Assembly: GCF_023715685.1 (NCBI RefSeq)
Contig: NZ_JAMBOQ010000002.1
Span: 186,001 to 250,000 of the forward strand
Length of the DNA: 64,000 nt
From: Priestia aryabhattai
Lineage (GTDB): Bacteria > Bacillota > Bacilli > Bacillales > Bacillaceae_H
Direction: 5' to 3'
This document shows positions 28,469-36,909 of the stretch, in pieces. The notes beneath the pieces are model-generated. The model had not been told where the DNA came from. It saw only the letters and a program-made list of their open reading frames with translations, and did no database searches. The translations under genes and the position numbers were made by a program. How positions within the stretch are numbered: position 1 is the first letter of the stretch; each line of letters starts with the position of its first letter.

Positions 28469-28516
28469 TATGCTCACCTCAATCGCTCTTAATAATGCGC
28501 TCTCATTTGTTGAACT

Positions 28517-28990
28517 TTACCATGAGTCTTCATATGAAAGAAGCTTTTCTTTTAAAGGCTCTAGCTTCTTGAATTTTTTATCATAGCTTTGCCGTTTTAA
28601 CATGTCATTGGTTATTGCCAGTGCATCTTCTTTACGTCCTGCATACAAGTAGGCTTCAATGACTTCGTCGAACCCTTCTGAGTAAGGAAATTTTTCGTAT
28701 GTTGCTAGTTTAAATGATGCATCGTAGTGTTTCGTTGCTTCTTCATATTGCTTTAGTTTTAAAAGCATACGCCCGTTTGCTAAATGTAAATCAGCTCGTT
28801 CTAAATCGGTAAGGGTATGGAGTTGAATCCCTTGGTTGCGTACATCAAGCGCATCTTCATATCGCTTTTTTTCTTCTAGCTCAAACGCTCTCTCATAAAA
28901 ATGGCCAAACTTCGTTAACGGTCTTTTTGATTTATAGATTTTATAAATGCCGTATAGGACCAAAAGCAGTAACCAAAGCAACTCGTTCAA
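28517..28990 (-). CDS. Membrane-anchored tetratricopeptide-repeat protein
   Basis: A 157-aa protein with one N-terminal membrane helix (residues 3-17) and a cytoplasmic helical region with TPR-like repeats (FYERAFELEEKKRYEDALDVRNQGI, ANGRMLLKLKQYEEATKHYDASFKLA, AYLYAGRKEDALAITNDML). It starts at TTG 28990 with a weak AGAGAG site. Probably a scaffold for protein contacts. No partner gene is adjacent. Confidence 0.7.
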   Translation of the reverse strand: MNELLWLLLLVLYGIYKIYKSKRPLTKFGHFYERAFELEEKKRYEDALDVRNQGIQLHTLTDLERADLHLANGRMLLKLKQYEEATKHYDASFKLATYEKFPYSEGFDEVIEAYLYAGRKEDALAITNDMLKRQSYDKKFKKLEPLKEKLLSYEDSW

Positions 28991-29083
28991 CTCTCTTTCT
29001 TCTATTTATGTATAATATTTATAATAAAGTAAATAAAACTCAATTAATAGATTTAATGAAAGAAAGACATTTGGAGGTATACG

Positions 29084-29626
29084 ATGGTCATCAACCAGCG
29101 GATTTACCATGTGAAAGGACTTCAGTACATCATTCGCTCAGCTTCCATTAGCGATGCAGATGAATTGTCTTATCTGAGAATTCAACTAGATGGAAAAACG
29201 GAATACTTAGATCGTGAACCAGGAGAAGGGTATATGGATAAAGCGGAGTTTGAAAAGCTTATTCAACGTGACACGGAAAGTAAACGAAACTTATTTTTAG
29301 TAGCGGTTGTACATAATCGAATTGTCGGATTTTCAAGGTGCGAAGGTAATGAGTTGAAACGATTTGCCCATAAAGTAGAGTTTGGTGTATGCGTCGTAAA
29401 AGAATGTTGGGGATATGGCATCGGCAAAGGCTTTTTGCAGCAGTCCATATTGTGGGCAGATGATGTAGGTATGAAGAAAATGACGCTGAATGTGTTAGAA
29501 ACCAATAAAAAAGCAATTGGTTTATATGAGAAGTTCGGGTTTGAAGTAGAAGGAGTATTAAAAAATGACAAGCTGCTGTCGGACGGCAAGTACTATAACA
29601 CGGTGGTGATGGGGCGCTTTGCATAG
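29084..29626 (+). CDS. GNAT-family N-acetyltransferase
   Basis: A 180-aa acetyltransferase: YIIRSASISDADELSYLRIQ at the start, VEFGVCVVKECWGYGIGKGFLQQSI as motif A with the GYGIGK acetyl-CoA loop, and NKKAIGLYEKFGFEVEGVLKND as motif B. GGAGGT lies before ATG 29084. A terminator shared with the convergent MFS gene follows. Target unknown. Confidence 0.88.
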   Translation: MVINQRIYHVKGLQYIIRSASISDADELSYLRIQLDGKTEYLDREPGEGYMDKAEFEKLIQRDTESKRNLFLVAVVHNRIVGFSRCEGNELKRFAHKVEFGVCVVKECWGYGIGKGFLQQSILWADDVGMKKMTLNVLETNKKAIGLYEKFGFEVEGVLKNDKLLSDGKYYNTVVMGRFA

Positions 29627-29663
29627 CCTTTTACGAGTACTTATTTTATCTATCTTTAAATAA

Positions 29664-29701
29664 AAAAACACCTTCAAGCATACTATACTTGAAGGTGTTT
29701 T
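29664..29701. terminator. Bidirectional terminator
   Basis: AAAACACCTTCAAG pairs with CTTGAAGGTGTTTT between convergent genes. Confidence 0.85.
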
Positions 29702-29730
29702 GCGTGTCGTCTGTTTTATTAGAATGATGG

Positions 29731-31161
29731 TTAGTGATAGACCTCACTTTTTTCACTAAAGCTTTTGTTGCTTTCAAATCCTTGTTCTTCTTCTTTTTCG
29801 ACATCTGTGCCAATAGGCTCCCACTTAATAAGAACCGTTGCAATCAGTCCAATAATGGGAACGATTGTAAGGACTAGAAACGTCGTATAGATCCCGCCAA
29901 TTGAAAGTACAACCGGGAATAAGTAAAAACCTAAAATACTGCCGATACGCGTTGTTCCTTGCCCCCAGCCAGAGCCTAGCCCTCGCAGTTCAGTCGGGTA
30001 AGAAAGAGTGGCCATTGTCATCCCTTGCGCTCCAGGGCCAAAAGATTGACCAAAAATAAATAAAGCAATACATAAAATAGGCAGCGCAATAAAATGAGTA
30101 TCGCCTGTAAGCCCCATCAGGACTAAGCTTAAAGAGCAAATGATATAGCCTGTAATTGCAAGCTTTCTTATGCCGACTTGTTCAGTTAGTCGCGATTGTG
30201 TAAAGCCACCAATAATCCCAAATAAATTAAAGAAAAGAGTACCGATAATTGCATAAATCATTCCTTTGCCAAAAATAAGTGTGGAAATGGTTGGGATATA
30301 GAAGCCCACTGCAAAGTACTGCATACTTTGAGTAGCTGTAATGATGGAAGCTAAAAATGTTCGAGCCCGATACTTCCCTTGGAAAATAGCTTTATAAGAC
30401 AGTTTTTTTGAACGAGATAAAGGTTCTTCTTTTGTATTTTTAGCTACCGTGACTTGTATGTCATAGGTTTTCTCTAACACCTTGACAGCTTCTTTAAGCG
30501 GAAGATGATGAGCGGCCCACATCGGACTTTCATCCATATAGCGGTAGCGCAAAATTAACACGATTAGTGCAGCAACAGCTCCAAATCCTACCGACCAGCG
30601 CCAAATGTCTTCATGCTGCCCCAGCAGATAAAAAGGAAGAACAACAAGTCCAGTAACAGTTGCGGCCACGTACCACAGTGGACACCATAAGTTCACGTAT
30701 TGGCCTTTTTTCTTTAAATTACTGAACTCAGCAATAAAGCTGAGCGCTACCGGAACATCTAACCCTACACCTACGCCCATTAAAAACCGAAAGATAAATA
30801 ACCAAACTAAATCAGTCGCTAAAGCAGCGCCAAGAGCTGCGAACACCATAAAAAATAAATCAATTAAAAACATTTTGTTGCGGCCGAATTTGTCGGTGTA
30901 ATATCCTCCTACAGTAGCTCCTAACAAAGCGCCAAAGGCCATAATAGCTGTAAGGCTTCCAAGACCCGCAGGAGAAAGGTTAAATTGTTCCTTTAATTGA
31001 TCAGCTCCAATCCCGAGACTGGTAAAGTCATAGGCGTCGACAAAAATGCCTCCTAAAGCTACCAAAATGATTTTCCAGCTTTTAGACGTAACTGGATTTG
31101 AATTGACAAAGTTGATAATATCTTGACGCGATTGAATCACATGTGTATTACTGCTTCCCAT
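29731..31161 (-). CDS. MFS transporter, last gene of the sulfonate operon
   Basis: A 476-residue major facilitator with twelve helices and the loop motif GGYYTDKFGRNKMF between helices 2 and 3, of the metabolite:H+ symporter/sugar-porter-like group (PELRGLGSGWGQGTTRIG). GGAGG precedes the ATG. It follows the TauD-like gene by 31 bp and is probably co-transcribed with ssuCAB, so it may carry an organosulfur compound or its sulfur-free product. The specificity cannot be read. Confidence 0.85.
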   Translation of the reverse strand: MGSSNTHVIQSRQDIINFVNSNPVTSKSWKIILVALGGIFVDAYDFTSLGIGADQLKEQFNLSPAGLGSLTAIMAFGALLGATVGGYYTDKFGRNKMFLIDLFFMVFAALGAALATDLVWLFIFRFLMGVGVGLDVPVALSFIAEFSNLKKKGQYVNLWCPLWYVAATVTGLVVLPFYLLGQHEDIWRWSVGFGAVAALIVLILRYRYMDESPMWAAHHLPLKEAVKVLEKTYDIQVTVAKNTKEEPLSRSKKLSYKAIFQGKYRARTFLASIITATQSMQYFAVGFYIPTISTLIFGKGMIYAIIGTLFFNLFGIIGGFTQSRLTEQVGIRKLAITGYIICSLSLVLMGLTGDTHFIALPILCIALFIFGQSFGPGAQGMTMATLSYPTELRGLGSGWGQGTTRIGSILGFYLFPVVLSIGGIYTTFLVLTIVPIIGLIATVLIKWEPIGTDVEKEEEQGFESNKSFSEKSEVYH

Positions 31162-31192
31162 TTCTTAACCTCCAATCTGCATGTAACGAATG

Positions 31193-32137
31193 TTAAAAAG
31201 GACAATCGCCAATAATAGCCGCGCGCTCAGCTTTTCGGCTATGTGGATAATAATCCGATACAGCATAATGCTGTGTTGCACGGTTATCCCAAAAGGCAAT
31301 TGAATTTGCTTCCCAACGAAACCGTACTTGGTATTCTGGAACATGAGCTTGCCTAAACAAATATTGAAGTAACTGTTCGCCTTCAGAATGTTCTAGACCT
31401 ACAATATGAGTAGTAAAGGGTGAATTGACAAAAAGCGTTTTACGACCTGTTTCAGGATGAGTACGTACAATAGGATGTTCAACCGCTGGAAACTCTCGTT
31501 GAAAAGCCTCAAGTTCATCTGGTTGTAATAAATGAGCAAAAGAAGGAGTGAAATCATGAATAGCCTTCAAATGTTCAATTTGTTTTTTTATGGACTCAGG
31601 TAAGTTGTCATATGCTGCAGCCATATCTGCCCAAAGCGTATCGCCGCCCACAGGAGGCACCTCAATCAATCGAAGTACTGAAGCTTTAGCAGGGTTTTCG
31701 CGGAATGTGACGTCTGCATGCCAAACATTTTCAGAGCCTCCCTGTTTCTGATTTCTAGAGAATTGTACAATTTCTTTCGCTTGCTTTTGTGAAGCAGGTT
31801 TGTAAAAAGGGTGTACTTCAAGATCCCCCCATAGTTTCGCAAAAGCAAGATGCTGTTCGCTTGTAATTGCTTGATTGCGAAAAAAAAGCACTTTCCATTC
31901 TAAAAAAGCCCGATTTAATTCTTCTTGCACTTCTTTTGCAAGAGGCTTGGATAAATCTAGACCTTCGATTTCAGCACCGATGATCGGTGTGAGGGGCTTG
32001 ATGGAAAAGAAAGTATATGGTTTTTCTTCAACACCATTTGGCAACCGTTTTAACAAACGAGGACCTTCTTTTACCTCGCGATTAGGAAACTGAAGAGGCC
32101 GTGGATAACTAGAAAGATTATTAGACACTGTGTTCAT
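31193..32137 (-). CDS. TauD/TfdA-family 2-oxoglutarate/Fe(II) dioxygenase
   Basis: A 314-aa non-haem iron dioxygenase. The metal-binding facial triad is visible as WHADVTF (His-x-Asp) and RATQHYAVSDY (distal His), and the 2-oxoglutarate Arg is in HSRKAERAAI. TauD-like enzymes hydroxylate taurine, alkylsulfonates or sulfate esters next to the sulfur so that sulfite or sulfate leaves. It lies directly after ssuB (4 bp), which makes organosulfonate or sulfate-ester desulfonation the likely job here, in place of an SsuD monooxygenase, which is absent. Confidence 0.88.
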   Translation of the reverse strand: MNTVSNNLSSYPRPLQFPNREVKEGPRLLKRLPNGVEEKPYTFFSIKPLTPIIGAEIEGLDLSKPLAKEVQEELNRAFLEWKVLFFRNQAITSEQHLAFAKLWGDLEVHPFYKPASQKQAKEIVQFSRNQKQGGSENVWHADVTFRENPAKASVLRLIEVPPVGGDTLWADMAAAYDNLPESIKKQIEHLKAIHDFTPSFAHLLQPDELEAFQREFPAVEHPIVRTHPETGRKTLFVNSPFTTHIVGLEHSEGEQLLQYLFRQAHVPEYQVRFRWEANSIAFWDNRATQHYAVSDYYPHSRKAERAAIIGDCPF

Positions 32138-32141
32138 CTCC

Positions 32142-32954
32142 TTATGTTTGTTCTCTTATCTTTGAAATGAAAAACTGCCGTAGCTCCATGAACTTTTCGT
32201 GATATTGAAAAGTTCCTTCTTCGTAACGTTCCGACTGTAATGGATTTTGCGTATCTAAGATGACTCTTCCGGGCTTTGGGTGCATCACAATGATTCGAGT
32301 TGCAAGTTTGAGAGCTTCTTCTACATCATGAGTAATAAAAAAGATGCACTTTTTTGTTTGGTTCCAAATTGTTAATAAATGTTTCTGCATCGCTTCCCGC
32401 GTTAGCGCATCAAGAGCACTAAAAGGCTCATCCATTAAAATAACTTTAGGGTCTGTCGCGAGTGTTCGAGCAATGGCTGCTCGCTGCTTCATTCCTCCTG
32501 ACAACTGATGGGGAAGTTTTTTAGAAGCAGACGTTAGATCAACCAGCTGCAGGTAATTCGCAACAAGCTGTTTACGTTCTTCTTTGGTGACTTTTTGCAT
32601 CTTCAATCCAAATTCAATGTTTTTTTCAATAGTCAGCCAAGGAAATAGATTAGGATGCTGAAAAACAACGCCAACGCCTGGATTAGGCTTGGTCTGTTCA
32701 TCTCCATGAATCATGACTGTACCTGTTGTAGGCTGTTGAAAGCCTGCTAGAATATTTAAAAGTGAAGATTTGCCACATCCGGATGGTCCTAATACACAAA
32801 CAAGCTCATGTTCATATAAAGAGAGATTAATATTTTGTAAGATGAGATGCTCACGTTTTGTTTGAGCATAAGCGAAAGCAACGCTTTTTACATCGACGAC
32901 TTTGGGCTTATGAACACGTTTAGGTCTTTCTTCAACAGCAACACTAGTTTTCAA
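32142..32954 (-). CDS. ssuB: Sulfonate ABC transporter ATPase
   Basis: A 270-residue ATPase of the nitrate/sulfonate/taurine import class. Walker A GPSGCGKSS, Q-loop FQHPNLFPW, signature LSGGMKQR, Walker B VILMDEPFSALD and the switch His in FFITHDVEEAL are all present. I place the start at TTG 32954, with AAAAGGAG upstream; an in-frame ATG ten codons earlier reads through that ribosome site. It is flanked by ssuA and the dioxygenase gene. Confidence 0.92.
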   Translation of the reverse strand: MKTSVAVEERPKRVHKPKVVDVKSVAFAYAQTKREHLILQNINLSLYEHELVCVLGPSGCGKSSLLNILAGFQQPTTGTVMIHGDEQTKPNPGVGVVFQHPNLFPWLTIEKNIEFGLKMQKVTKEERKQLVANYLQLVDLTSASKKLPHQLSGGMKQRAAIARTLATDPKVILMDEPFSALDALTREAMQKHLLTIWNQTKKCIFFITHDVEEALKLATRIIVMHPKPGRVILDTQNPLQSERYEEGTFQYHEKFMELRQFFISKIREQT

Positions 32955-33017
32955 ATGTATCACTCCTTTTGACCGAGAAAGCATCCCTCGACTGACAGCA
33001 AGAGATACTTCCCGCTA

Positions 33018-34019
33018 CTATTTAGAAAAATTGTTTAGCAGTGCTTGTTGATACGTTTTTAAATCGGGAGAAGAAGGAATATCTTTTTGAGCTTCTAGAA
33101 AATCTCCTGTATCTTTTAACACATGCGCCAATTTGCCATTAGATTGAAAGTATGCTTTTTGATCTGATTTATTTAGCCAGGTTAGCTGTTGCATCGTTTT
33201 TAAGCTTTGTTTTGGTGTTAAGTTCAGTTCTTTAGCCAATAATTCTGCAGATTTTTCTGGATTTTTGTGATAATAATTAACAGATTCATTTAAGATAGAA
33301 ATATATCCTTTCACAATATTTGGATATTTTCTGGCGAAATCCTTATGAACAATTCCGAATTCTCCTGTAATGCTTCCTTGCTTGGCTACTTCTTTGGATG
33401 AAATCAACACATTTCCGTCAGCATGAATTAAATTTGTTTGCAGAGGCTGCCATACATACGCACCGTCAATATCACCGCGATTCCAAGCGGCTAAAATATC
33501 GGGAGACTGCATGTCTAATAGTGTGATATTTTCTTTTTTAAGATCAATGTTTTTGTTTTTTAACGCACTTAGTAAGCTGTAGTGGGCCGTTGAACTAAAA
33601 GTAGTGGCGATTTTTTTGCCTTTTAAATCATGTAAAGATTTTATTCCCGCATCTTTTTTTACTACTAAGGCCTCGCTTTCGCCGATAATATCATGTAAAT
33701 AATACACTTTGTAAGGAAGTTTATTAGCCACTCCTATTGCACCAGGAGGTGTTCCAACGAGTCCAAAGTCAATGCTTCCTCCCGAAATGGCATTGTTGAT
33801 ATCCCGGCCTGACTCAAATTTAATCCAATTAATTTGAGTGTCTGGATATTTCTTTTCCAATGAGCCGCGGGCTTTTGCTACCAACTCTCCATTCGGTGAA
33901 GCTTGATAGCCTAAACGTATTTCTTTGGGTACATCATTTTCAGAACTAGATGTAGTGCTCGAACAGCCGGAAACGACTACTATAAAGCATAATAATAAAC
34001 CAAGTATTCCTTTTTTCAT
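33018..34019 (-). CDS. ssuA: Sulfonate ABC transporter substrate-binding lipoprotein
   Basis: A 333-aa periplasmic-binding-type protein. The start ATG 34019 has AGGAGG seven bases before. The signal ends in a lipobox VVSGC, so Cys near residue 19 is lipidated and the protein is tethered outside the membrane. The mature part shows EIRLGYQASPNGELVAKARGSLEKKYPD, GSIDFGLVGTPPGAIG and NRGDIDGAYVWQP, typical of SsuA/TauA. It captures sulfonates for SsuB/SsuC. Confidence 0.92.
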   Translation of the reverse strand: MKKGILGLLLCFIVVVSGCSSTTSSSENDVPKEIRLGYQASPNGELVAKARGSLEKKYPDTQINWIKFESGRDINNAISGGSIDFGLVGTPPGAIGVANKLPYKVYYLHDIIGESEALVVKKDAGIKSLHDLKGKKIATTFSSTAHYSLLSALKNKNIDLKKENITLLDMQSPDILAAWNRGDIDGAYVWQPLQTNLIHADGNVLISSKEVAKQGSITGEFGIVHKDFARKYPNIVKGYISILNESVNYYHKNPEKSAELLAKELNLTPKQSLKTMQQLTWLNKSDQKAYFQSNGKLAHVLKDTGDFLEAQKDIPSSPDLKTYQQALLNNFSK

Positions 34020-34041
34020 CGATGTTCCTCCTAAGTAAGCT

Positions 34042-34830
34042 CTATTTTCCAACCCATGAAAAGGCTAAGCGTTGGTAAAAGCGAATAATGCTATCGATAA
34101 ATATAGCGATCAGACCCATGATAATAATGCCCACAAAGACAATATCACTTCGCATATATTTGCTTGCATCAAGTACCATCCAGCCAATTCCTGAAGTAGC
34201 TGCAACCATTTCAGCAGCGACTAACGTTGCATATGTGATTCCAATGGACGTGCGCAACCCTGTCACAATGTCAGGCAGAGCAGATGGAAGAATAATGTGA
34301 ACAAATACGCTAAACTTTGATGCACCTAATGTTAGTGCACCGTTAATTCGGTCCTGCGGCACGCGCTGTACGCTTGCAACTGTTGCGATAAACAGTGGAG
34401 CGAAGGCACTTAAAAACAGTAGTGCTACTTTAGATCCTTCATCAATTCCTAACCATAAAACAAGAAGTGCATAGTAAGCTAGGGGAGGAAGCGGGCGGTA
34501 AAACTCAATGATCGGATCAAAAATTGCTAATATGTATTTAGAATAGCCGCATACAATTCCCAGTGGAATAGCTGTAAACAAAGCGAGCAGTAAGGCTGTA
34601 AATAGCCGGTACAAGCTTGCAGATAAGTGAGTCACAAGAGATGTACCCTTATACCCTTCTACTACTAAACTAATAAATGAATGCCAAACGCTTTGAGGCG
34701 TAGGTAGAAAAATCGGATCTACCCATTTAAGTGTACTTAAAAGCGTCCAGAGCAAGAGGACCATAAGTACACTCAAAAAAGATACTCCTTTTACTTTAAA
34801 TGATTTAGTTGCAAGCCCTGCGTTTTTCAC
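34042..34830 (-). CDS. ssuC: Sulfonate ABC transporter permease
   Basis: A 262-residue permease with six helices of the SsuC/TauC class. The EAA loop that docks on the ATPase reads RINGALTLGASKFSVFVHIILPSALPDIVTGLR. The start is GTG 34830 with AAAGGAGGGA upstream. It is the first gene of ssuC-ssuA-ssuB-tauD-like-MFS and follows leader element copy 2. Placing the permease first differs from the common B. subtilis order ssuB-A-C-D. Confidence 0.92.
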   Translation of the reverse strand: MKNAGLATKSFKVKGVSFLSVLMVLLLWTLLSTLKWVDPIFLPTPQSVWHSFISLVVEGYKGTSLVTHLSASLYRLFTALLLALFTAIPLGIVCGYSKYILAIFDPIIEFYRPLPPLAYYALLVLWLGIDEGSKVALLFLSAFAPLFIATVASVQRVPQDRINGALTLGASKFSVFVHIILPSALPDIVTGLRTSIGITYATLVAAEMVAATSGIGWMVLDASKYMRSDIVFVGIIIMGLIAIFIDSIIRFYQRLAFSWVGK

Positions 34831-34861
34831 TTTATCCCTCCTTTTAAAGTTTTGCTAAACG

Positions 34862-34912
34862 AAAAAGACTCTCATCTATTGAAAAGAATGAGAGCCTCCA
34901 GTTGTCTGGTCG
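34862..34912 (-). promoter_or_regulatory. Sulfur leader element, copy 2 (ssu operon), with terminator
   Basis: On the minus strand the 18-nt element (34912-34895) reads CGA-CCAG-ACAA-CTGG-AGG. AGGCTCTCAT then pairs with ATGAGAGTCT (one G-T pair) and five U follow (to 34862). The terminator is complete and lies 32 bases before the ssuC start. Confidence 0.78.
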
Positions 34913-34945
34913 GTATTTTTAAAATCCTATGTGTTTAGTGAGATT

Positions 34946-34975
34946 AATTTACCAAAAAATTCATAGAGTTGTCAA
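34946..34975 (-). promoter_or_regulatory. Promoter of the ssu operon
   Basis: TTGACA (34975-34970) is followed after 18 bp by TAAATT (34951-34946) on the minus strand. A palindrome ATTCT-A-AGAAT lies at 35001-35011 between this promoter and the divergent one and could serve a shared regulator. Confidence 0.6.
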
Positions 34976-35021
34976 TAAGAGATACGAACAATCGAAATAA
35001 ATTCTAAGAATAACATACTCA

Positions 35022-35050
35022 TTGACAATCATAGCATAAACTTTTAATAT
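35022..35050 (+). promoter_or_regulatory. Promoter of the flavoprotein/ferredoxin unit
   Basis: TTGACA (35022-35027), 17-bp spacer, TAATAT (35045-35050): a near-consensus sigma-A promoter. The leader is about 250 nt long. Confidence 0.7.
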
Positions 35051-35104
35051 ATAATTAAACAAATTGAATTACTTGGTATTTTGATGCTGTACGAAAAAAC
35101 GCGC

Positions 35105-35165
35105 CTACTAGGCAACTGGAGGCCAGACCATTGTGTTGAAACAAATGGACTGGTCTCCTTTTTAT
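35105..35165 (+). promoter_or_regulatory. Sulfur leader element, copy 3 (flavoprotein unit), with terminator
   Basis: The element (35105-35122) reads CTA-CTAG-GCAA-CTGG-AGG; CTAG pairs with CTGG through one T-G wobble and the loop is a GNRA type. The following terminator stem starts at GGAG (35118), inside the element, and pairs with CTCC before TTTTT. Mini-hairpin and full terminator therefore cannot both form. After it, about 145 nt remain before the gene. Confidence 0.75.
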
Positions 35166-35310
35166 ATTGAAAGGCTGTTATGGAAGCGATGAATTCTGGA
35201 ACGGAATAGTTGGTATAGATTTAGCAATGAGCAAAATAGTCGAGTGGATAATAAGTATTTTCTTAATAAGGTTTTTGAGAGCGCAAACATTTTAAGAGGG
35301 GGACCCGTAT

Positions 35311-36909
35311 ATGACTGCCGACTTTCATTTTCATACAGATGTATTAATTATTGGAGGAGGCCCTGCTGGTGCATGGGCAGCTCTGCAAGCAGTTAAAGAA
35401 GGTGCAAAAGCTGTGCTTGTCGATAAAGGATACTGCGGAACGAGCGGAGCAACTGCGCCTTCTGGTACAGGAGTTTGGTATGTAAAGCCTACTTCTGATG
35501 AACAGATGACAGCGATGAAAAGCAGGGAAGAGCTGGGGGGATATTTAGCTGAAAGAAGTTGGATGAAACGAGTGCTTGATTGTACGTTTGAACAAGTAAA
35601 TGAATTAGCTCATTTCGGCTATCCGTTTCCAGTAGATGAAAAAGGGATTTCTCAGCGAACGACGCTTCAAGGGCCTGAATATATGAGGTTAATGCGGCGT
35701 CAGCTTCAAAAAGCAGGCGTTCAGATTTTGGACCATAGCCCTGCACTGGAGCTTCTTGCAGATGAACACGGTGTGGCAGGCGCTTGCGGAATCAATAATC
35801 AAACGAAAGAAACATGGAGAGCGGATGCTGCTGCAGTTGTGATAGCAACGGGAGGCTGTGCATTTCTGAGCGGGGCACTCGGTACAAATGTTTTAACAGG
35901 GGACGGTTACTTATTAGCTACAGAAGCAGGTGCTTCGCTTTCAGGTATGGAGTTTTCGAATGCTTATTCGATTGCGCCAGCTTTTTCTCCAATCACGAAA
36001 TCCGCATTTTACAAATGGGCTACATTTTATTATGAAGACGGTACAGTGATTGAAGGAGCCGGTTCTCATAAAGGGCGTTCCATCATTGCCAGAACGTTAA
36101 TGACCCAGCCGGTTTATGCAAGGCTTGACAAAGCGGAGGAAAGTATTCAAAAAGCAATGCGCTTATCACAGCCAAATTTCTTTTTATCCTTTGATCGTCT
36201 TCATATGAATCCTTTTACTCAAATGTTTCCAATTACCCTGCGTTTTGAAGGAACCGTTAGAGGAACAGGAGGTATTCACATTACAGACGAAACGTGTAGA
36301 ACCGACATCCCTGGGTTGTATGCAGCTGGAGATGCTGCAACGCGCGAATTAATCTGCGGAGGATTTACGGGAGGAGGCAGCCATAATGCAGCATGGGCTA
36401 TCTCTTCAGGCTGTTGGTCAGGAAAAGCAGCGGCAATATTTGCTGTTAAGCAAGGAAGGAATGCCGCAAGTCGACATGCAAAAGGCTTATCAGAAGCGTC
36501 AGGAATCACCAAGTCAGTAGCTTCTTCTGATTCAGCAGAGACAAAGGAAATGATAGCATCGATTCAACGCGAAGTCTTTCCATATGATCGAAACTGGTTC
36601 CGTTCAGAAGCAAGACTGCAAGATTCCCTTATGAGGTTAAATGCCGTGTGGAATGAGTTGAAGAATGGAGTGTATGATAAAGAAAGAAATATCGTGAGAA
36701 GTCGAGAGCTTGCGGCAATGACGGCAACGGCGCGATGGATGTATACGAGTGCATTAGAAAGAAAAGAAACGCGAGGAATGCACCGGCGTGACGATTTTCC
36801 ATTTATGGATTCCAAGCAACACTACCGTATTCTAAGCGGAGGCGTGCAGGAAGTCTGGGCGAGACCCTTAGGTACAAAGTCTTCTAACCACGTAAAGGGG
36901 GTTATTTAA
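35311..36909 (+). CDS. AprA-like FAD-dependent flavoprotein (fumarate reductase/APS reductase alpha fold)
   Basis: A 532-residue flavoprotein of the succinate dehydrogenase/adenylylsulfate reductase alpha-subunit family. The FAD site is VLIIGGGPAGAWAALQA near the N-terminus, and the second one is GLYAAGDAATRELICGGFTGGGSHNAAWAISSG. It is shorter than true AprA (about 610-660 aa). Its stop overlaps the start of a two-cluster ferredoxin by one base, as in aprA-aprB. Context (sulfonate importer, sulfur leader copy 3) suggests a redox step on a sulfur compound, perhaps sulfite or an organosulfur intermediate. No ATP sulfurylase is nearby, so ordinary dissimilatory sulfate reduction is unlikely. 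Confidence 0.82.
   Translation: MTADFHFHTDVLIIGGGPAGAWAALQAVKEGAKAVLVDKGYCGTSGATAPSGTGVWYVKPTSDEQMTAMKSREELGGYLAERSWMKRVLDCTFEQVNELAHFGYPFPVDEKGISQRTTLQGPEYMRLMRRQLQKAGVQILDHSPALELLADEHGVAGACGINNQTKETWRADAAAVVIATGGCAFLSGALGTNVLTGDGYLLATEAGASLSGMEFSNAYSIAPAFSPITKSAFYKWATFYYEDGTVIEGAGSHKGRSIIARTLMTQPVYARLDKAEESIQKAMRLSQPNFFLSFDRLHMNPFTQMFPITLRFEGTVRGTGGIHITDETCRTDIPGLYAAGDAATRELICGGFTGGGSHNAAWAISSGCWSGKAAAIFAVKQGRNAASRHAKGLSEASGITKSVASSDSAETKEMIASIQREVFPYDRNWFRSEARLQDSLMRLNAVWNELKNGVYDKERNIVRSRELAAMTATARWMYTSALERKETRGMHRRDDFPFMDSKQHYRILSGGVQEVWARPLGTKSSNHVKGVI

Noticed and set aside
25444..35165. SAM-I (S-box) riboswitches before the organosulfur units
   Set aside because: The leaders are too short and lack the conserved GATGAAACC-type core and the four-way junction; only the position before sulfur genes is shared.
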